From contig CP136066.1 in NCBI GenBank assembly GCA_032622095.1, positions 3,619,784 to 3,683,783 of the forward strand: a DNA stretch of 64,000 nt. The letters run 5' to 3'. The notes under the pieces are model-generated. The model made no database searches. It was given only the letters and a program-made list of their open reading frames with translations, and was not told the origin of the DNA. Made by a program: the position numbers and the translations under genes. The stretch comes from Siphonodentalium dalli (Eukaryota > Mollusca > Scaphopoda > Gadilida > Siphonodentaliidae). Positions 12,076 through 24,511 of the stretch are shown here, one piece after another (the first letter of the stretch is position 1; every line of letters begins with the position of its first letter).

Positions 12076-13060
12076 GGACGTAGGACCTCATATGGGGTTT
12101 TTTTTGGGGGGGGGGCGGGTGGGTCCTTATGTTTAAACAGGGATGTGTCAAATGAAATGTGGGCTCTATGTTGGGTGGGGGGCAATGTCTTATATTACAT
12201 TGATAAATAATCGGAAATGAAGACTTTGTTGGGTAGGAACACTTCTATTTATCCCGTATATATGTATGTGTGGGTGGGGGCGCTCTATTGTTTAATTCAG
12301 GGACGTAACAAAATGGGTACACTGTGCGCTGGGGTACTCTTTTCTATACTTGGGTAGCCACGGCAAATGGCTATTTTGTGTTGGGGCATACTCATGTTTG
12401 ATACAAGGACACATTAGCGGTAATGGTTTATCTGGGGCTACATATATTAATGCAGTGTTGTATTATTGGAAATGGGGCACTTTTGGGGGGGGGGTAGCAA
12501 TTCCGTTCGACACGAGAGTGAACACTTGAAATGAAGCCTGTGCTTTGAATGGGAGCGTTTCTATTTGATGCAGGGATGTATAATTCGGTTTATGACCGCG
12601 GGTTTTTAATACAGGGATGATAGTACCATAATTGTGGTTCGGTTGGGGGGCATACTTATGTTTAATGAAGGGATGTGTCTCCGGAAATGGGGGTCTATGT
12701 GGGGGATACTTTATATTACATTGATAAATAATTAGAAATAAAGTGTTTTGGGCAGGAACGTTTCTATTTAATACAGGGCTGTGTGTTTGTAGGGGCGAAC
12801 AACTGTTTAATGCAGGGGTGTATCAAAGAGGGGACCCTGCGCATGGGGCTACTGCTTTTAATACAGGGGTATTTGCCAGAAATTGCTACTTTGGATTTTG
12901 GCATACTTATGTTGGACACAAGGACCGAACATGGAGTCTGTGGGGGCTTACTTATAATTAAGGCAGTGGTGTGATAACGGAAATACGGGCTCAATGTTGG
13001 GGGTGGCAATGCCTTTTACTGCATGGATGAATAACTGGAAATGTATTTCACCAACTACGC
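12076..13060 (+). repeat. Degenerate G-rich tandem repeat region
   Basis: Phrases such as TTTAATACAGGGATGT, GAAATGGGGG and CATACTTATGTTT recur at irregular 40-80 base spacing. A longer block recurs at about 540 bp (TTATATTACATTGATAAATAAT with AGGAACRYTTCTATTTA, 12190-12255 and 12710-12775), suggesting an old higher-order array. Several G runs of 7-10 lie within (for example 12108-12116). The overlapping ORFs are by-products of the repeat. Confidence 0.6.
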
Positions 13061-13186
13061 ACAACTATGGGTCATACAGTTAAGTTATTTGAGTAGGTCT
13101 ATCATCCACGCACCTAGAATTGATGGACACAACTGTCATTTTCAAGAGATAACCACGGGGCCACAGGGTATTCTAATCATCGAATG

Positions 13187-13490
13187 ACAAAGAGCATTGT
13201 GTTATTGTTTATCATTCGCGAAACAGTTTTTATTTGGGTCCTGAAAAGGATTGACCCGATTCCAATGAGTATGAACATTCATATGACAAAATGCACATTC
13301 GGTACACTACAATTAATGTATAAATAATACATAGCTACGAATTGATGTTTTATTGCATTGTTTGTCGCAATTAAGTGCGTTTCGAACCACTGGCTAGTAA
13401 CATACTATATTAATTATTCAGTAATAATTATTGACGGAAATATCGGTGAACAATGTTGGACTTCTCAAACAACAAGAATATCGACGGCGT
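13187..13490 (+). repeat. Dispersed repeat, copy 1 (partner 42658-42948)
   Basis: Same-strand partner about 29.5 kb away. Shared landmarks are TACGAATTGATGTTTT, ATTGTTTGTCGCAATTAA, GCGTTTCGAACCACTGGCTA, AGTAATAATTATTG and TTGGACTTCTCAAACAACAA. No frame is conserved. Confidence 0.75.
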
Positions 13491-13984
13491 GTCAAGCTGA
13501 ACTATTAACATTATCAGCTTTTATATTCAGAAACATTTTCAAATCGGATATATTGGTTTATTATATGGTAGTGGCACATGGTCTGCTTTTAGAAAAAAAA
13601 CAGCAAGTGTGACCTTGCTCTTCGCGCTGTAATTGGACAAATTACACTTTAATTGCGGACGCCACTGACGCTGTCTGAAGGAAATATCACTTAGCTAAAG
13701 TCGTAAGCCATATCGGTAGAATTTCTGTCACCAAATGGAAAAAAATGGAATAAAATTTATGTGTGGACAATTGAATAGCCAGTCTCATAAGAGTGAACAA
13801 GCTCTCGAATTATGCGAGGGAGAATTAGTCCAGGCTGTGCTATCCGTTGCACATCGGGGGCATGTATGCGACCATCATTTTCTTATGGGACAATTACTCT
13901 AGTTTTCGAATTCAGAGGGCGCCGAACCGTGATTGGTGACAACATATAACTTTTCACAATGTTTCATAGGGCGCCCTACCTAAA

Positions 13985-14990
13985 CAATGACATATTTTCA
14001 GAGGTTAAAATGCATTAGCCAACTGGTTAACAGGGCATCAACACCAGAATGATTGTAAACATATTTGCAAATTGTGGAACGAATGTAGACACTTAATCAG
14101 ATTCAACATCGTTTTCCTGCTGTCGATTTGATTTGGTGACTTCATGGTAAAGAATGTAATTAGGCGCGTCACAAATGCATGGCGATTCAGACAAAGTGTC
14201 GTGTGTCAACTCTGTACAAACATAATATATCTGCCAAATACTTCCAAGTTATATACTTTTGGAAATGGTAGGGTATTCCCTATATAAATATGTTCTTACT
14301 TACATTATATCTCTCCAAGTATTGACATAATATACACAAACTTAACCCTCCCCAAATTTCACAAATAATCACATAGATGCGTCCATGCAGTTTGTGTCCA
14401 CCAAATACATTGACAATGCACATGTGTCATGTGTTGTATAATCGTACGAGGACATTGATAATGTCAATCATCGTTCAAATCCTAGATTAGGAAGGTAATC
14501 AAATCCAAGATGGCGTCCAAGTTGGCCGCCAATTTTTATATTGACACTCTATACACCAGATGTATGCTAACCGGACTAGATAATCGCAAGTGCTTTATAT
14601 AATATGGCATTTTCTTGGATAAAGTATCTATCTTAATACGTATAAGGCAACTGGCTACGTAAAACAGATGATGGAGACCAAAATGGCCGCCAAAATAAAG
14701 AGAATTGTTCCGATAAAATGACCAACTTCTGAGTTGCAAGAAAATTGCATGGTATTACTGTTGTAGCTTATTTGTTGTACATATATGGCATTGTGGCCAA
14801 CGTGATCCGTATCTAAAGAAAATATGGGCATTGAGATAGTAACTGTTCATCAATTTCTCCAAATTACGACATCATATAATGTTAAATTGCCTAAGTAGGG
14901 CAAAATTTCAACCTGACATCCAATCATTTGGTGGTATATATGTCAATGTTCTGCTACACGATGCTACAACATCATACAATCACATTAGTA
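13985..14990 (+). repeat. Left arm of a ~1-kb inverted repeat (partner 18890-19770)
   Basis: The reverse complement of 18890-19770 aligns here in order: ACTTAATCAGATTC, TGATTTGGTGAC, CATGGCGATTCAGACAAAGT, TTCCAAGTTATATA, TTTTGGAAATGG, AATATGGCATT-like sequence, GGAGACCAAAATGGCCGCCA, TTTCAACCTGACATCCA. Similarity is moderate (by eye roughly 70-80%) with many indels, so the duplication is old. No ORF survives in both arms. Confidence 0.75.
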
Positions 14991-17746
14991 TAGCAATAAT
15001 GGAAGCCACAATGCCGAATAAAACATGCATATGCACTAATAGTTATATATTCAATTATCAATAACTTAAGGAGTTATTCCATGCTAGTAGCACATTAGAC
15101 CCGCAATCATAAACCGGCTGGAGATAACGGATCTATCTCTATTCCCGAAATTGCGGATATGTTGTTTATACGAAAAGCTTGGGCAACTTTGTTCACATTA
15201 CCCTAATGTTGTCAATTGCTTACCATGGTAGTTGGTTTCTACGTTCAAAGAAGCGATGCTCCAATATAATAACGGACAATAATTACAAGCAATTTAGACC
15301 GAACTAAAATTGTGTTCTCTACATTTCCTCGGTATGCCACCACGCACGGAAATGGGTGTTTGCATAAGCAGTTCTAACTCGTATCTGTTTAGTACTTATC
15401 TGAGTATTTAGATAACAATGAACGGTTACAGGTTCGTTGCAAATACTCATTTTATGAACTATTCGCATGGCAACCGATAGCTTAAATCAATTTCCCCACC
15501 AACGTACTATATCCGTGGGTGTCTCAGTAGAGATTGTCAAGTTAATGTGGTTGACGAGTTAATTCACAGGTTTGTGCCCTCACTTCATATTATTTTATTT
15601 CACACCGGCAGTTCAAGATTCACGTCGCTGTCGCAATACATCAATACATCCATTGAGCCTTGGGTAATGATGTTCATCCTTTACGTCAAGAGACAAAGAA
15701 ATGATAAGTTTCTACCATATCTTATATTGGATAAGGCCTACCCATTCGTATGCAATATCGTTAGACATTTAAACACCGATAACATGATTTCACCATGATA
15801 GTAATTATCAGCACTAAGTAACATACATATAGCGGATATACACAGCCGGGTGACACGATTAAGTTGATAGACGGATGATATATAAACATAATTTAATCAT
15901 TAGCTGTCAACTTGGGGAACACTGTAAAACAGTTGGTTGGCACATGTGCACAGGCATTTCTGTCAATTAGAATAAGCCGAGAAGTTGCTATTCATGCGCG
16001 GGCTGCAATTGTACGCTTGTTAGTCCACTGTGCCAGTATTGTTGGGTTCAATTGACCTGACCAATCAAATGATGAAATCCAGTTACTCTTCATCTGGTTA
16101 CGTGATTGTTCCAAACACATAATTGATTATCACAAGTAATTTATAAATGGCATGGGTATACATAATTGAAAACTGGATGAATTTTATTAATAGTGGGACT
16201 AATTAAAATTATAAGAAATAACTGTGTTTTCGATTTAATAAGGTGGTGAGTTAGAGTTAGGGAAAACACACTCATGAAGTATCTCGATCTAAATTCCTAC
16301 CAGGTGTACACATAAGAAAGTAGAGAGATTTGTAATTTGATATGCTTGATGCAAAGGGTGTTGCCATTTTCGAAGTTTCATATGTGTGGTATACTATGTG
16401 TAAGTTTACTATATGCCGCCGAAGAATCTACATTATGAGCAAATAGGTCCAACAGCCATCAAATGTCCGACTGCGATTGTCTATATATGCCACGAATTCA
16501 ATCCAACGACAATAACTTGACAATAACGTGTGTCATTGTCGAATATAGGACCGTTGCCACATGCAACCGTGGAACCTGATTTGATTGTATGGTGCTTACG
16601 TGGTAAACTTAGTCAAATAATACCGACCAATTACGGCTTCAAATTCCCCAATATTGGTTAAACATATGGATTCAAAATCAATTGTTGTCTGAGTCGTCTA
16701 CTTAGAGGATTGCACACAATAACTACCACACCTATGTACGTTATCTGATATCTGTGATAATCGCATGCTTGCATATATGCTTCTCGATCAGATACATATA
16801 AATATTTTACGCATATCGTACAATGTATCCTGGGGAGAACAGATTCATGAATATTTGACATATATTAGATAAATAGGTTGTTCCATTGCAGAAAATTTGC
16901 GATCGTGCTAAGGAGCTCCAACTTAATATTTGTGTTAAAAGTAGTAAAAGGCTAGTATATTTCTCTTTCTCTATTTTGAGCAGATAAGCTTTGTGTAGTC
17001 TGAGTGGTTTTGTGTGCGTAGTCGCTGGGTGGACCAACTAATTCCGCGCCTATGGCTGGTAGCATGTTACCAACGAGTTGTCATCCCGTTGGTTGAAATG
17101 GATTGGCATCAGCGAAAGGGACCACTTTAGTATGACAACATCATTATAATGCCTGAGCAACTGAGTATATGACATTTTGAGCACGTCTTCTAACTGTATC
17201 GCTTTCTAATCCTTGTATTTGAAATTTCATCTTTGGATAATTGCCTATATTGCTCCATACTGATATCTAAATTAGATGATATAGTTTTATCCCATTCGGG
17301 TACTGTACGTAATTCTCATAGAGAGTCGTGCGATACCTACAGCGTGAGAACACCTTTCATGCATCCAAAATTCATGAGACTTAGCACAATCAATACCCAG
17401 GCCTCACACTTACCATTATCATTTAAAGCATTAGCATTTACAAATAAGCACACATCCACGTGTGTTGAGTCCCTAGCAGCTGCGAGAATATAATGACACT
17501 GATACTTATTATGCCAGGTTTGTTTGAGATTTGTTTCGGTTATTTCAATGAAACCTCACTCCACTGAACGTGAAAATCAATGACCCCAGTACGCAATGAC
17601 AACATTTGCGAGATATATAAACTAAGTTGTCAATCCTTTGCATACCCGCACTTATCAGGATTCCAAATTGGTTGTCATCGCTTGACGGTTTGTGTAAGCG
17701 GGTCTAATGAGCCATTACCATGGGACACCTACATTGGTTATTGAGG

Positions 17747-17748
<2 letters not shown>
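14991..17748. other. No gene recognised; spacer of the 1-kb inverted repeat
   Basis: No ORF with domain features, no tandem array and no clear element. The small ORFs at 15547-15798, 16658-16861 and 17233-17493 look random. Confidence 0.5.

Positions 17749-17781
<33 letters not shown>
17749..17781. repeat. TA microsatellite
   Basis: Uninterrupted (TA)n. It is followed by a ~40-bp direct repeat containing CTATATATGTACATGCA and ACATGAAAGTTGGATAT at about 17828 and 18020. Confidence 0.9.
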
Positions 17782-17785
<4 letters not shown>

Positions 17786-18889
17786 AGTCGGTATTGTAGC
17801 TTCAATTCTTATTGTACGAATATAAAACTATATATGTACATGCACATACATGAAAGTTGGATATAGTTCCGTAGACATGGTTCTCGCCAAAGTGTCCCGA
17901 TATATCTGGACAGGCACATACCAGATACATGATACATGTATATAGATGTTACATCAGACACGCACTCTCTTACAGACCAACTAATTCGGTACCGAAGAAC
18001 GTATCTAAAGTGTATCCAAACTATATATGTACATGCAAATACATGAAAGTTGGATATGAATCAAACTTAATGACTCTCCTATAGCTGGATACATGTACGT
18101 TACTTTTACGTATAGGAGCTACATGTTGCACACGTTTAACTCCTACACTGTGTCATGATATACTGACGTGACTCTGTACGTACATATATATCTTGAAAAT
18201 TACTAACAAGAATTTGTGCTTAATGTCCTTTACATATTTGAGCTACATTTACTTGCACAATACTGCTGTTATACAAATATAAAAAGACAAAAAACTGGAT
18301 TGACCTAAGATGTGGCGAGGTCCAGAAAAAACTCCACAGTATATTAGTGTTCTGAAGTGGATGTGTCAATCACACCCAACGAACCAATGAAATTACGTGT
18401 TTGCTATACTGCCGTATTACACAAAGAACGGTGGGCGGACCCGAGCACGTGCTGGTTTGACAACCAATATTCTCAACATATTAAGTAATGCCCACGCAAC
18501 CTCAGTCTGCATTAACTTGCACTAACTGATGCTTCCGACTTATTGCCATTTCACAAAGAATGACGCAATTTACCCACGCTTATTATAATAAGCATGGTAT
18601 ACTTTGAACAAAATCCGAAGCCTTCTCAAATGCCATCGCTCAACTCAGCTGTCATCAGACAGACTGTATCTACCATGAACACATACGCACATACATGTAT
18701 GTGATGATCCCTCAGTTACTTTGAGGAATCTCTCTTCCGCTCTCTCCTGATGAGACCTTGCGGGTTAACCAATTTCTAAATTGGTTGACAAAATAGGTCG
18801 AAACACTAATAGGCAGTGTAGAGTGCTACATAGAATGCCCCGTCCATAGATCGGACGGGATGTTGGTATTTATCCAATTCTATATAAAA
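17782..18889. other. No gene recognised
   Basis: Apart from the short direct repeat at about 17828-17863 / 18020-18055, nothing identifiable. Confidence 0.5.
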
Positions 18890-19770
18890 AGCAGTTTCAT
18901 CATCAAGCAGAACGTTGACTTGTATACCACAAAATGGATGTCAGGTTGAAACACACTCCCAGTGTGGCAATCTGGCATTGCATGTCGATTTTGAGAAACA
19001 AAATGAGCATTTACTTTCTCAATGCCAACAGTTTTATCGGATTAGGATCACATTATCCACAAACATATGCACGAACGAATAAGCTACAAAACTCATAACA
19101 TGCAGATGCTACTGCAACTCAGAAGCCGGAAATTTTATAGAAACATTTTTTAGTTTTATGGCCGCCATTTTGGTCTCCGTCATCGGTTTACGTAACCAGT
19201 TGACTAATACATATTACGATATAGCCTCTATGAAATAACGATCAGTAACAATAAAGCACTTACTATTTTCCATTCCTGTGTGCACACTCGTTGTGTACAG
19301 AGTGCCAATATAAAACTTGGCGAAATCTTACATTATCCGTGTCCCCTGATGGTTCTACCCTGTATGATACTATAAAATATGCATTGTCGATGTTTTATTG
19401 GAAACAACCTGCATGGATGCATTTAAGCGGATAATTGTGAAATTGGGGTGAGGGTTAAGCTTTTGTCGATTCGTTTACCAATTGGAGATATTAATACAGT
19501 TATGAACACCATTTTGTAGGGAATACACTTCCATTTCCAAAAATATATAACTTGGAAGAAATTGACATATATGCTATATTTGCACAGAGTTGACACTTTG
19601 TCTGAATCGCCATGAATTTTTGACGCGTCATGACGTCACCAAATCAGAACGAAAGCAAAAAATAATGTCGAATCTGATTAAGTGTGAAAATTAGTCCCAT
19701 AAATTGCTAATATGTGTTCATTCTTTGCAATTTTGATGCCCGGTCAACCGGTTGTCAACTGCCTGTCAAA
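18890..19770 (-). repeat. Right arm of a ~1-kb inverted repeat (partner 13985-14990)
   Basis: Reverse-complement partner of 13985-14990; see landmarks there. It carries ATGGCCGCCATTTTGGTCTCC (about 19159-19179), which mirrors the left arm, and TTTTGTCTGAATCGCCATG-type sequence near 19598. Confidence 0.75.
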
Positions 19771-20641
19771 TCGCTGAAATGTGTCTATATTTCGGTAGGG
19801 TACCGTATGAAACATGGCGAAAATGTATATGTTGCTATTTCCGCTCCACGAACCAACTTTGTCCGAACCTGAACGAAAATTGTGTCTGAACCTGAACAAA
19901 ATCATGGCGAATGTTGCGAATCCGAACCTGAACATTTTGAAATTTTCAAAGGTCGTTTTTCGAAGTTAGACAATAAAAATATCGCCGGTTTTGCATTCCG
20001 AAGATGTGTGGTGACCTAATCTACCCACAACAATACATAAATTTGCGGATGCATGAGCCCAGGGCCAGAAAAATACGAAAAAGCGAACATTTCGCCGCCT
20101 CGATAAAATTTCGAAAAATTATGACGACTTGACACGCCAAATACAACAATTCACATTCCTGTCATGCGAAAGGCGTGTTACGTATGTGTTGGGCATACAA
20201 ATTCCTACATAACTGTTTCAAGGTGTATCACCGAAAGATGTCGTTGATTGCTGCTTGGAGACAATATACACACTTACCGTTTATCTGCTTTAGTGGGAGC
20301 CGCCATCTTGGAATGTCCGAACCTAAACGGGTATCCGACAGTGGACCTCATTGTTCTGTGAAATTTAGAAACATACCAGTTGTAACGCTGTGGTAATTTA
20401 GTGGCATGTTTGTTTAAAAACCCTACACGTATATGATCTAAAGCATACACTCGGAATTTACTATCCCCCTTTCAGCGAAGAACAAGACAAGGACTGTCGC
20501 TAGCTTGCGCATTGGAGGCAAAAACCCTCGTAAAGCAGAAAACTCGAAGTGTACTAATAACTTTCAAGAAACAGACTGAGGGGAATGTTTTTCAGTGGTT
20601 ATCAAATTTGAATCTGAAACAATATTCGGTCATCATGCGGT
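19771..20641. other. No gene recognised; CGAACCTGAAC mini-repeat
   Basis: Between 19850 and 19940 the phrase GAACCTGAACRAAAT recurs four times, creating a low-complexity minus-strand ORF (19744-19935) rich in Phe, Arg and Ser that is not called. GTCCGAACCTAAAC recurs at about 20315. Confidence 0.5.
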
Positions 20642-20696
20642 CATGCTTTCGAGATGTGATTTTATGTCTTTCGAAAAATCACATCTCGAAGGCATG
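20642..20696. other. 55-nt hairpin (22-bp stem, 11-nt loop)
   Basis: Arms 20642-20663 and 20675-20696 are reverse complements with one mismatch; the core is TTCGAGATGTGATTTT. The size and near-perfect stem resemble a small pre-miRNA or a tiny fold-back element, but no flanking basal stem or conservation can be judged. Function unknown. Confidence 0.6.
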
Positions 20697-21415
20697 GTCA
20701 ATCAGGCGTCTGCACCATTGTGTTCGAATTTGTATTTGTATGACTTCAATGTGGCTTCATAGACAAGTAATGATCGCAGACCGTTAGTTCGGGTATTTAT
20801 GGACATTTTTCGATACGAGGACAATTTTAAAAAGCGAAATGGCCAGGAACCTACATCATCAATCAAAATTATTGCACCAATCGGTTTGATGCGAATGACA
20901 CGTTATTGCAAGAACACCATATTCAGAAATGGTAACGCGCTCAAGATCATATATCATATACCCATGATTGTAATTAGAGAATTGTTTTCACTTATGTTAT
21001 TTGTAATTGGCATAGCTTATCACAAACCTAAAATCAAATAATAGACATAATGTAAACGCCAATAAATGAAATTAAAATTCTCAACTAAACCTTTTACCGG
21101 GTTCGGCATCGGGGTCGCACTACAGCTCGGGATCGGGGTCGCACTACAACCTTTAATGTGTCCCAATAATTAACATTATATAAATAGTAATCCCAGCGCT
21201 ATGACAGCGCCCAGGCGAAACAGGAATGTGTACATTATTATACACGCGGCGCGCGTAATAACAACGCATGTTTTGTCCAACATATACCATTCACTTATAG
21301 CATATTTAACCATACCGTAACTACAGCAGCACCATATTGATGTTAGTAGATATATGTATATAAATATAGTTTGAACATTAAAAGAGGTATATGTTAATTG
21401 TTGATTATTTATAAA
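20697..21415. other. No gene recognised; ATCGGGGTCGCACTACA doublet
   Basis: The only noticeable structure is a direct doublet of ATCGGGGTCGCACTACA at about 21110-21150. The ORFs at 20512-20787 and 20799-21041 lack domains. Confidence 0.45.
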
Positions 21416-21625
21416 ACATCCATTACCCTGCAGGGAGCCCCATATATCTATAGAAGCACATAGAAGAGTGTCGTCTGCTCATGTTTGTCTGGGGCTCTGT
21501 ATGGGTGAAATTATAAAATTGTTAAAGAATACAAGAACAAATTATTAAAATTGTAAAAAATTGTTAGGCCAATGCATTCTCTTATATGCATTCTCGCATA
21601 TATAAGAGAATGCATTGTCACAGGG
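21416..21625 (-). mobile_element. Truncated copy of the palindrome element (right part)
   Basis: Contains the module CATCCATTACCCTGCAGGGA ... GGCTCTGTATGGGT (21416-21507), also present at 23701-23792. AT-rich AAATTATAAAATTGTTAA sequence follows, then a centre-deleted copy of the 69-bp palindrome (about 21568-21618) ending CACAGGG. The palindrome arm TATAAGAGAATGCATTG matches the intact copies at 23566, 36402, 37103, 37300, 47446 and 47594. No coding capacity, so non-autonomous. Confidence 0.7.
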
Positions 21626-21628
21626 TAT

Positions 21629-21721
21629 CGGTATGTACATAATGTGTCGAAACCGGTATAGGTATGTACATAATGTGTCGAAACCGGTATACCTATGTAT
21701 ATAATGTGTCGAAACCGGTAT
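21629..21721 (+). repeat. 31-bp minisatellite, three units
   Basis: Three consecutive 31-bp units (21629-21659, 21660-21690, 21691-21721), each ending GTGTCGAAACCGGTAT. They differ at a few positions near their starts. Confidence 0.95.
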
Positions 21722-22889
21722 GGGTGAAATTATAAAATTGTAAAATATGTGTTAGAGCTGACATTCACACAGGTCATGTTGCGTACGGGACCACGAGGTA
21801 CAACAACACGTTTCGAACTCGTTTCGAATGCCTCTGTGCCGAAAAGCTAATTAAATACCTGAGTGGAACCTAACAATAATAGACTTTTGTCTGAATAAAC
21901 ATTTTATTAACATCAGCATTTTTTTAAATGTAAAAAACATAATTGGTTTCATAATACAACTAAACACAATATTTAAGTGAACATAATTGGGAATATCGCA
22001 AACAAAAAAGCGGTTTAAAACAAGTTAAAGTACGTAATATATATATACTGACATTCAGGTTGATATTGTTTTATTTAATTGCACAGTAATCGGTAACTCA
22101 TAATTTAGTGACGAAATAATATGTTCAGGTTGACGTCACCAATGACGTTGTTGACGTAATCGGCTTGTATTGTTCAAGAACAATTGTTATTTGTTATTGG
22201 TATTTTCGAATCTTGTATTTTGTTTCATGTCTCACATATAAGCCAATGGGGAGTGCAACGATGCTATATAAGTATGCATATAGTAGAGACCAGATATATG
22301 TTAGAACACCGAAAACGACAACCTGAGCTTTAGTCGAGCTCAATTTGAACACGAGAATGTGCTGCACGATCTGAATATTAGGCTGATTACGTGAATTAAA
22401 CTAACAAGAGACACACAGTTCATGTTTGGTTTCTAAACTGCGCAAGAATTTATGTTTTAATGGCAAATTATCTTTTCGAGGTTAGGTACTTCAAATGCGT
22501 TTATTTATGTGTGAGTTACTCGTACTACTACGGGAAGTAATGGATATTAATGTTTCACTCATGCAATTAATTGTAATTGCATAACGTTTCATTTTGAAAT
22601 TAGTTGTAATGGTAATCATACTGCGGAAATAGCAAGTAACGGTAATTAAAATGTATTACTTATGAACCCATCACTGCATAGAGTAAATCATGCTCCTCTA
22701 TGTAGGCCATGCAGGTTATATACCACACGCAAATATATATATAGTTTTCTGTCTTCATACACATAATATATTGTCTTTACACATGTTGTATTGTGTTGTA
22801 TAAGTAGAAAATTGTGATTGATGCGAAATAACCGAACAAAAATACAAATCAATCAACAAATCAAGAGACCCATAGACAATCAATAACTC
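21722..22889. other. No gene recognised
   Basis: AT-rich with no convincing ORF, repeat array or element ends. The minus-strand ORF at 22755-23003 overlaps the inverted-repeat element that follows and is not called. Confidence 0.5.
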
Positions 22890-22990
22890 ACTAAATAAGT
22901 ATTGGTTATAACCCGCTTGGGTGCCGCGGTCTATATTTCTTGTACATATACACAAGCGGGTTATGACATATTTATGAACCGATGCACACG
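22890..22990 (-). mobile_element. Small inverted-repeat element (ATAACCCGCTTG family), copy 1
   Basis: TTATAACCCGCTTGGG (22906-22921) and ACAAGCGGGTTATGA (22951-22966) are inverted repeats around a short core containing CCGCGG. The reverse complement of the whole, with flanks, matches 48312-48440 (ATCGGTT.ATAAATATG, ACCGCGGCAC). Two dispersed copies with paired ends indicate a MITE-like element of about 100-130 bp. Confidence 0.7.
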
Positions 22991-23559
22991 TCGAGGCAAA
23001 CATAATTGAGCCACTTTCAATATGATGATCACGTAATCAAAGATTAATTGAATGTTGTGTGGTGTTGTATATATCCCTACTCCACAAGTCAAATGATCGT
23101 TGGCAATGGGAGCATTTGGATCGGGATTATTTATCAGCGCTCGTCGATAAACATGTTGTTTCCAAATCCAATGTATTGTTAATTTCTCATTGCAACATTA
23201 AACTGTTGCGGATGTTGCTGTTAGTTGATAATGGACGTATCGTTCAGAAACGAGGCGTTAATGTCCCTATATTGTTCGAACATTCCGACTCCGAAGATAA
23301 TCTGTTCCAATTTACAGGAAGTTTGTTTGTTGGAATATCACGGACATTCATGTAAAACGACAAAAACAAATATGTGGTTTGTAGAATATTCTCAATGTTA
23401 TTGTTAAACAGTGATTATTGTGGATTATACTTTCCAAACCAATGTGGATTTCACTCAGTTAACTTACATGCACCCCCATGGCCGATACAAATTGTACGAT
23501 CCGCGTTTTAACCCGAGTGACAGGTGCGATCATTATCATGGCGCATTGTTAGAATTTTA
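22991..23559. other. No gene recognised
   Basis: Contains a 98-codon plus-strand ORF (23059-23355) with no recognised domain. It could be chance or a remnant. Confidence 0.4.
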
Positions 23560-23800
23560 CCCTGTGCCAATGCATTATCTTATATATGCGAGTCGACCAT
23601 AGGTCGCCTCGCATATATAAGAGAATGCATTGGCCTAACAATTTGTTATCATGTTTTTTAAATAAATGTTTCTTACAATTTTAGGACATAAAATAAAAAG
23701 CATCCATTACCCTGCAGGGAGCCCCACACATATATAGAAGCCCACAGAAGAGTGTCGTCTGCTCATGTTTGTCTGTGGCTCTGTATGGGTAAAATTATAA
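23560..23800 (+). mobile_element. Truncated copy of the palindrome element (left part)
   Basis: Starts CCCTGTGCC, followed by an intact 69-bp palindrome (23566-23634; 34-base arms around ACCATAGGT), an AT-rich stretch with TTTCTTACAATTTTA, then the CATCCATTACCCTGCAGGGA ... GGCTCTGTATGGGT module (23701-23792). With 21416-21625 it implies a full element: palindrome, AT-rich, module, AT-rich, inverted palindrome. The right end is missing here. Confidence 0.7.
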
Positions 23801-24042
23801 AATTGTTAACGAATCCGCTCCAATGTTCAGCTTACTCTCAAATTAATGGCAGTTTATTTAGCCCAAGTCTATATTTAACTCAGGCAAAATACAGATTCAT
23901 ACAAGAAATACTGTTCGTGAATTCGAGCGATCTGATTGGCCGAGGCGTGTGAACCGGTTTATAACTATAATATATAACAAACAAGAAAAAACAATCAATA
24001 ATTCATTTGCATGTTATATTCATGGAACTACCAGTTTCACTG

Positions 24043-24266
24043 CTATTCTATGTCCAATTCACAGTAATATGGACACGCGCTCCACCAACATGGGGCATAT
24101 ATCTGCTTGAAGCTGTTAGCCCCCCATTCGTTTGAAGTGTAGACACAGTCGTGGCCCTCTTTGGGTCCGTTCGATGGTTGGAATACGGGAAGATCTAGTG
24201 GTTTACCGTCGTATCCATAAAACTCTCCTTCAACGATATCATCCCGGCCATCGAGCCACATCCAAC
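24043..24266 (-). CDS. Exon 3 (last) of PAN + C-type lectin-like gene
   Basis: Encodes the C-terminal half of a C-type lectin-like domain, a secreted carbohydrate- or protein-binding fold. Visible features are the opening GWMWLDG (counterpart of the family's W-I-G-L strand), a DCV block, an NEW block and the closing YYCEL with the last conserved cysteine, then TAG at 24043-24045. The usual calcium/sugar motif (EPN or QPD) reads QPS and the WND motif is not kept, so classical calcium-dependent sugar binding is doubtful. The acceptor is a pyrimidine-rich tract ending TTTATTCCAG (AG at 24267-24268), phase 1. It joins exon 2 in frame. No canonical AATAAA was found just downstream. Confidence 0.75.
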
Positions 24267-24283
24267 CTGGAATAAAGGTTAAC

Positions 24284-24421
24284 AGTGATAACAACCGAAC
24301 TACTGGCCTACAACACATATATCATGGAGCCACATCCAACATGCAGTCAACGGTAAACTGTCACCACACACAACACATAAAGGATATCGTGATATATTAC
24401 TAGTATATAATAGACATATAG

Positions 24422-24511
<90 letters not shown>

